DNA of 64,000 bases, from assembly GCA_023421675.1 (NCBI GenBank), contig JAEZTC010000001.1:354517-418516 (forward strand), written 5' to 3'. Position numbers and translations under genes: made by a program. Of the stretch, positions 17,648 through 27,768 are shown in pieces. Source of the DNA: Bacillota bacterium (lineage in GTDB: Bacteria; Bacillota; Clostridia; Acetivibrionales; JANLFN01). The notes below the pieces were generated by a model, which saw nothing but the letters and a program-made list of their open reading frames with translations, was not told the origin of the DNA and did no database searches. Numbering within the stretch: the first letter of the stretch is position 1; the number at the start of each line of letters is the position of its first letter.

Positions 17648-19399
17648 ATGAGAAAGACAAAAATTATATGCACCCTGGGACCGGCAGTTGATGATGAAAA
17701 TATTTTAGAAAAGCTTATCTTGAAGGGAATGAATGTTGCTAGAATTAATTTCTCTCATGGAAATCATGATGAACACAAGATACGTATTGAGCGGTTTAAA
17801 AAGGTAAGAGAAAAACTAGGATACGCAATACCGCTGCTCCTTGATACTAAAGGGCCTGAAATCAGGACAGGTAAATTCGAGGATTCGCAGGTTGAATTGA
17901 AGGAAAATGATAGTTTTATTCTTTATAATGATGATGTGATAGGAAACAGTAAAGGTGCTTCTGTAACTTATAAAGAGCTTTTCAAGGATGTTAAAAGGGG
18001 CAGCAGGATTCTTATAAATGATGGTCTTGTTGAACTTGAAGTTACAGAAATAAAAAACAAGGATATATACTGTGTTGTTTTAAACGGTGGGGTCATAGGA
18101 AACAATAAGGGAATTAATGTTCCTGGTGCTGAAATACATTTGCCTTCACTTACCGAGCAGGATGTTAAAGATATCAAATTCGGAATTGAAAATGAATTTG
18201 ACTTTGTTGCAGCATCCTTTGTAAGAAAGGCGTCGGATGTAATTGAAATTAAAAAGGTTCTCGAAAAATTCGGCGGTCATGGAATAAATGTTATTGCAAA
18301 AATCGAAAACCGCGAGGGTGTTCAAAACTTCGATGAAATAATTAAAGTAGCAGACGGAATAATGGTTGCAAGAGGGGACTTGGGAGTAGAAATACCGGTA
18401 GAGGAAGTGCCTGTAGTTCAGAAGAATATTATTGAAAAATGTTATAAAGGCGGAAGACCTGTTATTACAGCAACACAAATGCTTGATTCAATGATAAGAA
18501 ATCCCAGACCTACCAGAGCTGAAGCAAGCGACGTAGCAAATGCTATTTATGATGGGACAAGTGCTGTAATGCTTTCGGGAGAAACGGCATCAGGCAAGTA
18601 TCCTGTAGAGAGCCTTGAAACAATGTCTAGGGTAGCTGAAAAAGCTGAAAATGCAATAGATTTCTGGAAAAAATTCAATGTAAACCAATATAACATAATT
18701 ACCAGTGTAACTAATGCAATAAGCCACGCAACCTGCACTACTGCATTGGACTTAAAGGCTTCGGCTATTATTACAGTTACAAAATCAGGACACACTGCAC
18801 GAATGATTTCCAGGTTCAGGCCTGCTTGTCCGATAGTAGCTACTACCGTAGAACCGAGAGTTCAAAGGCAGCTCTCCTTATCGTGGGGAGTTATACCATA
18901 CCTTGTTAAGGAGGCAACTTCAACGGATGAAATGTTTGATGTTGGAGTAGATAAGGCTATTGAATCAGGTCTTGTAAATAATGGTGATCTTGTAGTTATT
19001 ACAGCAGGTGTTCCTATTGGTGTAAGCGGTACTACAAATATTCTAAAGGTTCATATCGTAGGAAAGGTACTGGCTCAGGGAACAGGTGTCGGTACAGGTA
19101 CAGTAACCGGTGAGCTTTGTGTTGCAAAAACACTTGATCAATTGAAAAATAACTTTGTTGAGGGCAACATCCTGGTGGTGCCTCAAACTACAAACGACAT
19201 GCTTTTCTATATGAGAAGGGCATCAGGAATAATAACTGAAGAAGGTGGCATAGGTTCACATGCTGCAATTGTTGGTATGACGCTTGAAATGCCCGTTATT
19301 GTATCAGCAGACCATGCAACGCAGATATTGAAAAGCGGAACGGTTGTTACTATTGATGCATCAAGAGGAATCGTCTATTATGGCGTTACAAGAGTGTAA
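17648..19399 (+). CDS. pyk: Pyruvate kinase with C-terminal PEP-utiliser-like domain
   Basis: The enzyme turns phosphoenolpyruvate and ADP into pyruvate and ATP in the last step of glycolysis. The 583 residues hold the usual A/B/C domains: RKTKIICTLGPA at the start, NFSHG, the active-site block IMVARGDLGVEIP and TATQMLDSM. An extra C-terminal domain (about 475-583) ends in GGIGSHAAIVG, resembling the phosphohistidine domain of PEP synthase and PPDK. This long form is usual in Bacilli and many Clostridia. An open frame begins 20 codons earlier, but the ATG at 17648 has GGAGGG at 17638 and the normal N-terminus. It is a single gene, ended at 19456-19491. Confidence 0.97.
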   Translation: MRKTKIICTLGPAVDDENILEKLILKGMNVARINFSHGNHDEHKIRIERFKKVREKLGYAIPLLLDTKGPEIRTGKFEDSQVELKENDSFILYNDDVIGNSKGASVTYKELFKDVKRGSRILINDGLVELEVTEIKNKDIYCVVLNGGVIGNNKGINVPGAEIHLPSLTEQDVKDIKFGIENEFDFVAASFVRKASDVIEIKKVLEKFGGHGINVIAKIENREGVQNFDEIIKVADGIMVARGDLGVEIPVEEVPVVQKNIIEKCYKGGRPVITATQMLDSMIRNPRPTRAEASDVANAIYDGTSAVMLSGETASGKYPVESLETMSRVAEKAENAIDFWKKFNVNQYNIITSVTNAISHATCTTALDLKASAIITVTKSGHTARMISRFRPACPIVATTVEPRVQRQLSLSWGVIPYLVKEATSTDEMFDVGVDKAIESGLVNNGDLVVITAGVPIGVSGTTNILKVHIVGKVLAQGTGVGTGTVTGELCVAKTLDQLKNNFVEGNILVVPQTTNDMLFYMRRASGIITEEGGIGSHAAIVGMTLEMPVIVSADHATQILKSGTVVTIDASRGIVYYGVTRV

Positions 19400-19425
19400 A
19401 ATATTGTTGTAATGCTTTTGAAACA

Positions 19426-19454
19426 TTGTTTGACAAAAATGACTATGTTATAAT
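19426..19454 (+). promoter_or_regulatory. Promoter overlapping the pyk terminator
   Basis: TTGTTT (19426-19431), a 17-base spacer and TATAAT (19449-19454) lie just ahead of the terminator hairpin. A better -35 (TTGACA at 19430) is only 13 bases from the -10 box. A transcript from here would begin at the hairpin itself. Confidence 0.45.
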
Positions 19455-19455
19455 G

Positions 19456-19491
19456 AAAATCGACATTATTCAGGGAATAATGTCGATTTTT
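19456..19491 (+). terminator. Strong terminator of pyk
   Basis: A perfect 16-bp stem with an AGG loop (arms 19456-19471 and 19475-19490) ends in a run of five T. Confidence 0.88.
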
Positions 19492-19535
19492 GTATTGTAG
19501 TGTATTTATTAAACAATATTTTTAAGGGGTGTAGA

Positions 19536-21431
19536 ATGGATTCTGTAATATTTACAATTGAAGAAAATTGCATTGGTTGTAATAAGTGTATATACGAGTG
19601 TCCTATAGTGGATGCCAATGTATCATATATAAAAGAAGGCCATAGCAAGACTCATGTTGATGGACAAAAGTGTATCATGTGCGGAAAATGTATTGAGTTG
19701 TGTGATCATGGAGCAAGAGACTATAAAGATGATACCGAGTGCTTTATGAATGACTTAAAAAGTGGAAAAGCTATTTCTGTAATTGCTGCTCCCGCATTAA
19801 AAACAAACTATCCTGAATATAAAAAGATTCTTGGAATCCTAAAAGCTTTTGGGGTAAACACATTTTATGATGTATCATTTGGCGCAGATATTACAACATG
19901 GGCCTATCTCAAAACTATTAAGGAGAGGAAAATAAATTCTGTAATATCACAGCCATGTCCTGCTATAGTAAACTATGGACAAAAACACAAGCATAAAGTG
20001 CTGGAAAGCATTATACCTGTTCATAGTCCAATGATGTGTTCTGCAATATATATCAACAAATATCTTAATATAAAGGACAAAATATGTTTCCTGTCTCCAT
20101 GCATAGCAAAAACATCTGAAATACGCGACCAAAACACTAAAGGTTATATCAGTTATAATGTTACATTTAATAAGCTTATGAACTATATGGAATCAAATCA
20201 TATAAAACTCGATAATTATAAAGAAGCTGATTTTGATGTAAACTCATATGGTCTTGGTGATGTTTACTGTGTTCCCGGGGGACTAAGGGAAAATGTTCAT
20301 TACTATGACAAAAAGGCATGGGTAAAACAGGTTGAAGGTACTGAATTTGTTTATAAATATATTGATGAATACATAGACCGAAAGAACCAAAACAAACCGC
20401 TGCCTTTTCTTGTAGATATTTTAAGCTGTTCTCATGGGTGTAACATAGGATCGGGAACCTGCAAGAATATTGACGTAACTGAAATCGAATACCAGACCAA
20501 CCTGTTAAGACATAAATCCGGAAATAAATTCAAATCAAATCCGGATAAGTTATTGAAATATTTCAATAAGTCGTTAAAGCTTGGAGATTTTACAAGAGAG
20601 TACGTTAAGGAGAACATGACTCCATTTGTAATGCCATCAGAAAGCGAACTTGACGAGATATATAATAAGATGAAGAAATTTGATGAGGAATCCAGGAACA
20701 GGAACTGTCACGCTTGTGGCTATAGAACATGCGAACTAATGGCTGCGTCTGTACATAATAATATTAACCATATAGAAAACTGTATTGACTATAACTCAAA
20801 AATGTCGGGTGAGAGAGACATTCTTAAGAATAAAAACAAGGAAGTTACGAATCTGCTTGATGATGTCAGCAGGTTGAGCAAGCAGCGTGAACAAAAGCTT
20901 GAGTTATTGGTCAAAAGAGTTAATAGAATGATTCAGGCTCTGGAGGAAGTATCCAATGGAAGCAGTAATAACTCAAGAAGTATGGAAACAATGAGTGAAG
21001 CGACTGGAAAGCTTGTTCAGTTTTCAGCCGATTTAAAATCAAGAATAGATATTATAAAAAAAAGCATAATTAATTTTACTAACGTCTCAAAAGAAGTACA
21101 ATGGGTTTCCGATCAGACGAGACTGCTAGCTTTTAATGCCGGAATTGAGGCGGCCAGGGCAGGCGAAGCAGGTAAGGGCTTCAGTGTAGTTGCAGAAGAG
21201 GTTAAAAAGCTTTCAGCACAAACTAATGCGGCAGTACTATCAACTCAAAAAGATGAAGAACAGTTGGTTGAAAGTATTGAAGCCATTCAAGATGAATGTG
21301 CTGAGCTGGAACAAAAAATTGAGAGCATTAATGCAGAAATGCAGAATATTGCAGCAATTATGGAAGAGATAACTGCAAAAACCCAGGAAGTAACTGCAAA
21401 TGCCAACGCAATGCTGGACGAGCAGAAGTAA
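19536..21431 (+). CDS. Soluble sensory [FeFe]-hydrogenase-like protein fused to a chemotaxis signalling domain
   Basis: The 631 residues run in this order. Two [4Fe-4S] ferredoxin motifs come first ([12 protein letters not shown] and [11 protein letters not shown]). The large-subunit hydrogenase domain (about 65-370) follows, then an extra Fe-S motif (CHACGYRTC plus a later Cys, about 390-415), a coiled coil, and a methyl-accepting signalling domain with the tip [19 protein letters not shown]. The four H-cluster cysteines are kept: Cys141 (QPCP), Cys189 (SPC), Cys298 and Cys302 (CSHGC). The proton-relay cysteine next to Cys141 is a Pro. That suggests sensing of H2 or redox state rather than fast catalysis. 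There is no membrane segment. The ATG at 19536 follows AAGGGGTG; the frame opens earlier at a GTG without one. Confidence 0.88.
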   Translation: MDSVIFTIEENCIGCNKCIYECPIVDANVSYIKEGHSKTHVDGQKCIMCGKCIELCDHGARDYKDDTECFMNDLKSGKAISVIAAPALKTNYPEYKKILGILKAFGVNTFYDVSFGADITTWAYLKTIKERKINSVISQPCPAIVNYGQKHKHKVLESIIPVHSPMMCSAIYINKYLNIKDKICFLSPCIAKTSEIRDQNTKGYISYNVTFNKLMNYMESNHIKLDNYKEADFDVNSYGLGDVYCVPGGLRENVHYYDKKAWVKQVEGTEFVYKYIDEYIDRKNQNKPLPFLVDILSCSHGCNIGSGTCKNIDVTEIEYQTNLLRHKSGNKFKSNPDKLLKYFNKSLKLGDFTREYVKENMTPFVMPSESELDEIYNKMKKFDEESRNRNCHACGYRTCELMAASVHNNINHIENCIDYNSKMSGERDILKNKNKEVTNLLDDVSRLSKQREQKLELLVKRVNRMIQALEEVSNGSSNNSRSMETMSEATGKLVQFSADLKSRIDIIKKSIINFTNVSKEVQWVSDQTRLLAFNAGIEAARAGEAGKGFSVVAEEVKKLSAQTNAAVLSTQKDEEQLVESIEAIQDECAELEQKIESINAEMQNIAAIMEEITAKTQEVTANANAMLDEQK

Positions 21432-21461
21432 AAATTTACTGTGTAATTTCACAATCCATTA

Positions 21462-21494
21462 CAGATAATAATTCAATAAGTAAATTATTATCTG
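21462..21494 (+). other. Perfect hairpin just before the vanW-like gene
   Basis: CAGATAATAATT and AATTATTATCTG form a 12-bp stem with a nine-base loop. No T run follows, and the next gene's ribosome binding site begins at once, so this is either a weak terminator or an operator or leader structure. Confidence 0.4.
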
Positions 21495-21502
21495 AATGGA
21501 GA

Positions 21503-22396
21503 ATGATAATATTGAAAAATAAGTTTACTAAAAGCTTTATTTTATCTCTTTGTTTTTTAATGACAATTTTATTAGCTTGGGATACAGTAAATATAAATAC
21601 TATTAATGCTCAAACTGCATCAGGAGCTGGTGTCACAGGCTCAGGGCCTATTACCTCACTTCCTTGGGAAAATGACGAGGCTTTTACAAAGGCACAGCAA
21701 GAAAATGGTACAGCCGTTCTGATGGCTGCTTATAAAACGGTTCTTAGGGATCCTTTGCCTGGGGAGGAATACAATGTCCACCTGGCGGCAAGTATGCTGG
21801 CTGGTATTGTAATTAAGCCTGGCGAAGTGTTTTCGCAAAATGGACGTGTCGGGCCGTATACAACTGAAAGGGGCTTCAAAAAAGGCCCCACATATGCAGG
21901 CGGACAGCTGATAACAACAATTGGAGGCGGTGTTTGTAAAATTGCATCTACCTTATATAATGTTGCAATTCTTAGTAATCTTCAGATAGTAGAAAGACAC
22001 AACCACGGCATGCCTGTACCCTATGTGCCTTATGGACAGGATGCAACTGTTGCTTATGGCTCAAAGGATATCAAGTTTAAAAACAATACTGATTCACCTA
22101 TTCTCATGTGGGCTCAGGGAATAGACAATACTCTTTATATAGCTTTTTACGGAAAGCAGGCTCCGGATAAAGTTGAGTGGCATCATGAAATTTTAAATAC
22201 ACAAAAGGCTCCCGACATTAAAACAAGGAATCCCGAGCTTCCTATTGGAACATCCAAAATGGTACTTGAAGGAATGGATGGAGCTACTGTTAAGTCATGG
22301 ATTACAATTACGAAAAGTGACGGCACCTCAGCTGTTAAGGAACTCGGAATAAGCAGCTATAAACCAATGCCAAATGTTATTGAAGTTTCAGAATAG
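21503..22396 (+). CDS. VanW-family secreted protein
   Basis: The 297-residue protein has an N-terminal signal or anchor (about 8-28) and a VanW domain (about 65-230) with the family blocks PGEVFSQNGRVGPYT and GGGVCKIASTLYNVA. VanW domains occur in clostridial envelope and sporulation proteins; the biochemical activity is not established, and the link to vancomycin is by name only. A Thr-rich tail (about 230-297) forms a G5-like or beta-type extension. The ATG follows TGGAGA. It lies behind the hydrogenase-like sensor gene, separated by a hairpin, and ends at its own terminator. Confidence 0.85.
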   Translation: MIILKNKFTKSFILSLCFLMTILLAWDTVNINTINAQTASGAGVTGSGPITSLPWENDEAFTKAQQENGTAVLMAAYKTVLRDPLPGEEYNVHLAASMLAGIVIKPGEVFSQNGRVGPYTTERGFKKGPTYAGGQLITTIGGGVCKIASTLYNVAILSNLQIVERHNHGMPVPYVPYGQDATVAYGSKDIKFKNNTDSPILMWAQGIDNTLYIAFYGKQAPDKVEWHHEILNTQKAPDIKTRNPELPIGTSKMVLEGMDGATVKSWITITKSDGTSAVKELGISSYKPMPNVIEVSE

Positions 22397-22450
22397 TGCA
22401 GGAATAAGTATAGCCTGCCATAAATAAGATTGAAGGTATAGGATATATAT

Positions 22451-22483
22451 AGGGTGAAGTTTCTATTACTTCATCCTGTTTTA
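22451..22483 (+). terminator. Terminator after the vanW-like gene
   Basis: AGGGTGAAGT pairs with ACTTCATCCT (one G-U) around a seven-base loop, followed by GTTTT. Confidence 0.7.
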
Positions 22484-22497
22484 GTGAGGTCATATCC

Positions 22498-23706
22498 ATG
22501 CCTTTAAAAAGTAGAACAAAGTTAATTAAAAAAGTACCTTTTTGGCTTATAACTGTCGGGCAAAGCTTTTCAGCTGCAGGAGATGTTTTTCAACTACTGG
22601 CTGTTACCATACTGCTGTATAATTTGACAGGTTCTGGTTTGTCGGCTGCATTTGGTGTAATATGTACCCCTGTAACAAGCCTTTTACTCTCTCCGATAGC
22701 AGGAAGCCTAGGAGATAAATTTTGTGAAAAACATATTCTGATTTTAATTGATATCTTACGGGCTTTAATAACCTTGCTGCTTGTTGGAAGATCCAGTGTT
22801 ACTGAAATATATATTATACTGGTTGTCCAAGCTGCCTTGGGGAATTTATATGGGCCGCCTTTTAAAAAGCTTTTAGCCGGTGTTCTTCATACTGATGAAT
22901 TGATAGCAGCAAACTCAATACTTACAGGAATATCAGGCATTGTTTATATTATAGGTCCTTTGACTGCTGCCTGGTTTATTAACAAATACCGTCTTGATTT
23001 CTCATTCTATATAAACAGCTTTTCATTTGTTTTTTCTTCTTTAACAATTGCCCTGATTAAAAGCAGCCTTTTTAAAAGTAGCAAGACCCTTAAGCATAAA
23101 CAAGGTATTACAGGTGATATACGTGAAGGTATTTCATACTTTAAAAAAGAACCTAAACTTAAAAGTATAGTAATAGCTTCTACTGTTATCTGTTTTGGAA
23201 CAGCGGCAGTTAATATGCTTTTCTATCCGTTTGCGTTTAACCAGTTAAAGGTTACAAATGAACAATGGAGCTTTATGCTTTCTGTTTTTTACGGGACAAA
23301 TCTTGTTGCAATGATAGTTTCGAACCCGTTTTTTAAGCTCTTTAAAGGAAATGTAACCAGGTCTGTAAACTCAATATTTTTAATGGTTTCAGGGGTTTGG
23401 TTCCTATATAGTATTTCATACAGCCTGGTGCCTGTAGTGGTATTACAGTCGTTGGAAGGGACTCTCCTTGGGGTTTGCAGTATATTGCTTGGGAGCTTTA
23501 TGCAGATTTATTCTGAAAAAAGGTATTTGGCAAGGGTCATGAGTATAAATGATTATATTAATAATCTGGCAAAACTTGCAGGAATAGGGGTAGCACTTTC
23601 TGTAATAAAGCTGGCAGGAATACGGGTTTCACTGTTGATAAATTCACTGCTGCTCTTGGTTGGTATAATTATATCGTATAACAAGTATGTAAAATTAAAT
23701 GAATAA
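22498..23706 (+). CDS. MFS permease, MefA-type efflux family
   Basis: This 402-residue protein has 12 membrane helices in the layout of the MFS_3/macrolide-efflux (Mef) group. It starts with FWLITVGQSFSAAGD in helix 1 and has SPIAGSLGDKFCEKH in the loop between helices 2 and 3, the family's conserved Gly/Asp motif. Related proteins export macrolides or other hydrophobic compounds, but many chromosomal copies have no known substrate. The ATG follows GTGAGGT. It stands alone, with a terminator in front and a promoter for the next gene behind. Confidence 0.82.
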   Translation: MPLKSRTKLIKKVPFWLITVGQSFSAAGDVFQLLAVTILLYNLTGSGLSAAFGVICTPVTSLLLSPIAGSLGDKFCEKHILILIDILRALITLLLVGRSSVTEIYIILVVQAALGNLYGPPFKKLLAGVLHTDELIAANSILTGISGIVYIIGPLTAAWFINKYRLDFSFYINSFSFVFSSLTIALIKSSLFKSSKTLKHKQGITGDIREGISYFKKEPKLKSIVIASTVICFGTAAVNMLFYPFAFNQLKVTNEQWSFMLSVFYGTNLVAMIVSNPFFKLFKGNVTRSVNSIFLMVSGVWFLYSISYSLVPVVVLQSLEGTLLGVCSILLGSFMQIYSEKRYLARVMSINDYINNLAKLAGIGVALSVIKLAGIRVSLLINSLLLLVGIIISYNKYVKLNE

Positions 23707-23721
23707 TAAGTCGAAAAATAT

Positions 23722-23751
23722 TTGATGTGGTAGAAGCTTAGATGCTATAAT
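23722..23751 (+). promoter_or_regulatory. Promoter of the phosphorelay genes
   Basis: TTGATG (23722-23727), an 18-base spacer and TATAAT (23746-23751) with an extended TG. The leader to the kinase start is about 130 bases. Confidence 0.6.
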
Positions 23752-23890
23752 AATATCAGCTTTATATATTTATTACCTTTTGAGTATTTCCTAAGCAATT
23801 TGGTAAGACATTGGATTTGGTAATCAGTCACTATACAAACCTATTTTACTTGCAAAACGTAAGTGATTTTCAGTACCGGAGGACAGCAGC

Positions 23891-26800
23891 GTGAACCTTA
23901 GGAAGAAAACTGCCTTTATTATAATTTTGACAGTCATAATTCTAATATCCTTAGCCTACGTTATTTCACTGGTGCCGCTTGATAAAGCATTTTCAGAGCT
24001 TGAAAATGAAGATATGTCAAAGAATCTGGAGCGAATCAGCAGTTCAATTAATTATGAAATTAATGCGTTGAGCTCAAAGCTTACCGATTGGTCGGCATGG
24101 GACGATACATACAGGTTTATGATTGACCGTAATCCTAATTATATTGAATCAAATCTTGTAAATGATGTTTTTATTGGCTTAAAAGTTAATGTTATGGTTT
24201 TTATAGATTCTAGAGGTCAAATAGTTTTCGGTAAAGCTTTTGACCTTTATAAAAACTATGTACTGGACATGCCTTCTTTTTTTAAAAAAGATGTAATAGA
24301 TAGTAACCTGAATATAAAAGACAGGTCTATTAAAAGCGTTAAAGGAATTGTCAATCTGCCCGAAGGGCTTATGTTCGTTGCTGCTCAGCCTATAACATGC
24401 AGTGACGGAAGCAGTGATCCGCGCGGCACTTTAATTATGGGACATTTCTTAGATGACAAAATGATTAGAGATATTTCACGGCTGACACAGCTCAACATTT
24501 CCATTTACAAATCGGACGACCCCAATTTACCTGAAGATATAAAAAAGGCAAACAGGTCTATTTCGGAAAATAATTCTCAAAGCATAAAACCTATTGATAA
24601 AAATACAATTGCAGGATATACCTTTTTGACAAATCTTGATAATACTACTAAAACCATTATAAAAGTAACTATGCCAAGAGACATGAGGACTGCCGGTAAT
24701 AAAAGCATTGTCTTTTTAACATGGTCACTGGCCGGAAGCGGTATAATTATTACTATAGTTATCATCTTACTTCTTGAAAAAAATATTATAAGAAGGCTTA
24801 AACATTTAATTAAAAATGTAAGTCGGATTGGAAAAAGCGGAGATTTGACAGCTAGAATTGCTGTTAGAGGTAAGGATGAAATATCTTTTCTTGCTAAAGA
24901 AATGAATACAATGCTTTTTGCTCTTCAGCAGTCCAGAGATGAGCTGAAAATCAGTGAACGAAAATACAGGTATCTTTTTGAAAATATGCTGGATGCATAT
25001 GCTTATTTAAAAATGGAATTCAACGATGACCAGATTCCATGTGACGGTTGTTTCCTTGAAATTAATAAATCCTTTGAAAAGCTGGCAGCAATTTCAGAAA
25101 ATGAGCTCATAGGTAGGAAAATCAGCGAGGTCATGGGTCGGATTGGTGTTATAAATAGCTGGCTTGACTATTTGGGGAAGGTTACCAGAGAAGGCCAGAA
25201 GCTAACCTTTGACAGATATTTTGAAGAAACTGGGAGGTGGTTTTCAGTATATGTTTATTGTCCTGAGAATGGATACGCTATTATAATATTTCATGATATT
25301 ACGAAGCTTAAGAAAATACAGGAGAGGCTTGAAGCAGCAAAAGAAGCAGCTGAACAGGCAAATAAGGCAAAAAGCTCGTTCCTTGCAAATATGAGCCATG
25401 AAATAAGGACTCCGCTTAACGCTATTGTGGGGTCAACTGAGCTTCTTGTTGAAACTCCTCTGACAGCGGCACAAAGAAGCCTTGCAAATACTGTATTTGA
25501 AGGCGGAGAGCACCTGCAAAATCTTATTAATGACATACTTGATTACTCAAAGATAGAGGCTGGTAAGCTGGTTCTTAATAGTTTCAAGTTCAGTCTGCCT
25601 GATGTTGTTGAAAGTGTTGCAGAACTGATGTCATTAAAGGTAAGAGAAAAAGGACTATCGTTAATGACATTCATTTCCCCTGATATACCTGAATTGATTG
25701 GTGATTCTGACCGTTTGAAACAAATCTTGCTGAACCTTATTTCTAATGCAGTCAAGTTCACAGAAAATGGTGAAATTGTACTTAAGGCGGAAATATCAAG
25801 ACAGACAGAAGATAACATTGTAATAAGGTTTGAGGTATCAGATACCGGTATTGGCATACCTTTAGAGATACAGAAAAAGTTGTTTCAAGCTTTTGTTCAG
25901 GCTGATAGTTCTACAACCAGAAAGTATGGGGGAACAGGACTAGGATTATCTATATCCAGGCAGCTTACGCAGATGATGAACGGGGAAATCAATGTAGAAA
26001 GTGAAGTCGGTAAAGGCTCAAAGTTCTGGTTTACTTCAGAATTTGGTATTTCATCGACTGAAAGCATTCCTGTACAATTTTCGGATAGTTTTAAGAAGAT
26101 TCATGCACTTATTGTAAACGATAGTATGTATGGAAAGGAAATCATCTGTAAATACCTTTCTTCATGGGGTATTAGAAATGAGAGGATTGACAGCATTAAT
26201 TCCCTTCAGCAAAAATTAAAAGATATGTGCGAAATGAATGATCCGTATAATCTTATTATTATTGAAAATTCGCCTAAACCTGACTGGGATGTATTCCAGG
26301 CAGCGGATAAGGTTAAAGGTGCCACAAAGGGTTCACCGCCTGTTCTGATACTTATAGATAACCATTTAAGGCGTGATCATGGGAAAAAAGCAATACAGGG
26401 AGGGTATTCTGCATGTATCAATAAACCTGTTAAGCAATCCCAGCTTCTTGATTGCATTGTAAACCTGTTTGGAGGAACAGCTCAAAGCGGTTTAAGCAAA
26501 CAAAACATGGATATTAACACTAATATAGAAATACTTGCTCACGAAAACGCTCTAAACAGCAAATCTATTCTTGTTGTTGAAGATAATCCGGTAAACAGGA
26601 ATCTTGCTACACTTCAGCTTGAAAAACTAGGATATAGGATAACAGTTGCCGTTAATGGAAGGGATGCAATAGAAATACTAAAAAAACATGAGTTTTCAGC
26701 TATACTTATGGACTGTCAGATGCCTGAAATGGATGGTTTTGAGGCTACGAACGCAATAAGAAAGAAGGAAGCTGCTACAGGTATTCATACTCCAATCATT

Positions 26801-26959
26801 GCAATGACTGCAAACGCAATGGAAGGGGACAGGGATAGATGTATTTCAGCCGGTATGGATGATTATATATGTAAACCCGTTAAGCTAAAAAGCCTTAGGG
26901 AAGTGCTTGAAAAATGGGTAAATCAGGCAAATGTTGACAACCATAAGTCAAGAGAGTAA
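23891..26959 (+). CDS. Hybrid sensor histidine kinase (CHASE4-HAMP-PAS-HisKA-HATPase-pseudoREC-REC)
   Basis: The 1022 residues are: TM1 (7-27), an extracytoplasmic CHASE4-like sensor (about 45-265, with [11 protein letters not shown]), TM2 (about 272-296), HAMP (296-350), PAS (about 359-480), HisKA with the phosphorylated His503 in SHEIRTPLN, and HATPase ([26 protein letters not shown]). Two receivers follow. The first (about 735-860) has Glu792 where the phospho-Asp belongs and is probably inactive. The second (about 892-1010) keeps Asp941 in [11 protein letters not shown]. An Hpt protein and a lone receiver follow, so a multistep phosphorelay is likely. The GTG start has GGAGGA eight bases upstream. 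The signal sensed is unknown. Confidence 0.93.
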   Translation: MNLRKKTAFIIILTVIILISLAYVISLVPLDKAFSELENEDMSKNLERISSSINYEINALSSKLTDWSAWDDTYRFMIDRNPNYIESNLVNDVFIGLKVNVMVFIDSRGQIVFGKAFDLYKNYVLDMPSFFKKDVIDSNLNIKDRSIKSVKGIVNLPEGLMFVAAQPITCSDGSSDPRGTLIMGHFLDDKMIRDISRLTQLNISIYKSDDPNLPEDIKKANRSISENNSQSIKPIDKNTIAGYTFLTNLDNTTKTIIKVTMPRDMRTAGNKSIVFLTWSLAGSGIIITIVIILLLEKNIIRRLKHLIKNVSRIGKSGDLTARIAVRGKDEISFLAKEMNTMLFALQQSRDELKISERKYRYLFENMLDAYAYLKMEFNDDQIPCDGCFLEINKSFEKLAAISENELIGRKISEVMGRIGVINSWLDYLGKVTREGQKLTFDRYFEETGRWFSVYVYCPENGYAIIIFHDITKLKKIQERLEAAKEAAEQANKAKSSFLANMSHEIRTPLNAIVGSTELLVETPLTAAQRSLANTVFEGGEHLQNLINDILDYSKIEAGKLVLNSFKFSLPDVVESVAELMSLKVREKGLSLMTFISPDIPELIGDSDRLKQILLNLISNAVKFTENGEIVLKAEISRQTEDNIVIRFEVSDTGIGIPLEIQKKLFQAFVQADSSTTRKYGGTGLGLSISRQLTQMMNGEINVESEVGKGSKFWFTSEFGISSTESIPVQFSDSFKKIHALIVNDSMYGKEIICKYLSSWGIRNERIDSINSLQQKLKDMCEMNDPYNLIIIENSPKPDWDVFQAADKVKGATKGSPPVLILIDNHLRRDHGKKAIQGGYSACINKPVKQSQLLDCIVNLFGGTAQSGLSKQNMDINTNIEILAHENALNSKSILVVEDNPVNRNLATLQLEKLGYRITVAVNGRDAIEILKKHEFSAILMDCQMPEMDGFEATNAIRKKEAATGIHTPIIAMTANAMEGDRDRCISAGMDDYICKPVKLKSLREVLEKWVNQANVDNHKSRE

Positions 26960-27004
26960 ATTAAATTTTAGAAATGTATTTTATTAATTATATGGAGATA
27001 ATTC

Positions 27005-27361
27005 ATGTTAGATAACTGCAGATATGACATTGACGGGTTTATCAGTGAACTTGAGATAGAACTTGAGGAAGCTAAGGAACTTTATAAAAGCTATGAGACA
27101 GAGATGAATGAAGAAATTGAAGAAATGGAACAGCTTTGTTCGGCAAAGGAATACGAAAAGCTTCAACGAGTGGTTCACAACGTAAAAGGCGTATCCGCCA
27201 ATCTTAGAATCAATGATGTTTATGAAGCGGCAGCTGATTTTGATACCAAACTAAAAAACGGTGTAACCAGCTCTGCGGATGCAAATGTTGCTTATCTTGT
27301 TTTAAGGATAAAAGATTCAATATTAGAGATAAAAGAATTCTTCAAAGTTAAAGGCCTTTAG
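27005..27361 (+). CDS. Histidine phosphotransfer (Hpt) protein
   Basis: This 118-residue helical protein contains VVHNVKGVSANL, which fits the Hpt consensus H-x-L-K-G-x-S-x-N-L; His58 is the predicted phosphate carrier. A long acidic helix precedes it (about 15-50). The gene begins 45 bases after the hybrid kinase and is followed 19 bases later by a receiver gene. It would pass phosphate from the kinase's receiver Asp to the single receiver. Confidence 0.85.
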   Translation: MLDNCRYDIDGFISELEIELEEAKELYKSYETEMNEEIEEMEQLCSAKEYEKLQRVVHNVKGVSANLRINDVYEAAADFDTKLKNGVTSSADANVAYLVLRIKDSILEIKEFFKVKGL

Positions 27362-27386
27362 TTGCCTTTAAAGGGGGCTAATGTTC

Positions 27387-27767
27387 ATGAGTCTGGAAAA
27401 AAGGGTTATGATAGTAGAAGACTCAAATACTGTAAGGTATGAAGTAAAACTTCTGCTTAAAAAAATTGGTGTTGTACTCATTGAAGTAGCAAACAGCATT
27501 GGTATGTACAATGCAATTGAGGAGTATGGTAAAATTGTTGATTTAATTATAATGGACCTGACTCTTAAAAATGAAAATGGTTTTGATTTAATAAAAAGTT
27601 TGAAGTCAAGTGAAAGGTATAATAATATCCCTGTACTCATATTAACGGAACATGCTGACAGGGATAATGTGCTAACTGCAAAAGATATAGGCGTGGAAGG
27701 ATATCTTAGAAAGCCTATTAATGGAACCGAACTGCTGGAACGTGTTTCAAAAATACTTGGAATCTGA
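27387..27767 (+). CDS. Single-domain response regulator (CheY/Spo0F-like)
   Basis: The protein is one receiver domain of 126 residues with MIVEDSN, the phospho-acceptor Asp57 in IIMDLTLKN, the Thr in LILTEHA and the Lys in LRKPING. No output domain follows, so it acts as a phosphate relay or by protein contact. An in-frame ATG at 27381 lies only three bases from AAAGGGGGC; the second ATG at 27387 is better spaced and is my choice. It ends one base before a convergent gene. The final target of the relay is not encoded next to it; it could be Spo0A or a motility protein. Confidence 0.9.
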   Translation: MSLEKRVMIVEDSNTVRYEVKLLLKKIGVVLIEVANSIGMYNAIEEYGKIVDLIIMDLTLKNENGFDLIKSLKSSERYNNIPVLILTEHADRDNVLTAKDIGVEGYLRKPINGTELLERVSKILGI

Positions 27768-27768
27768 T

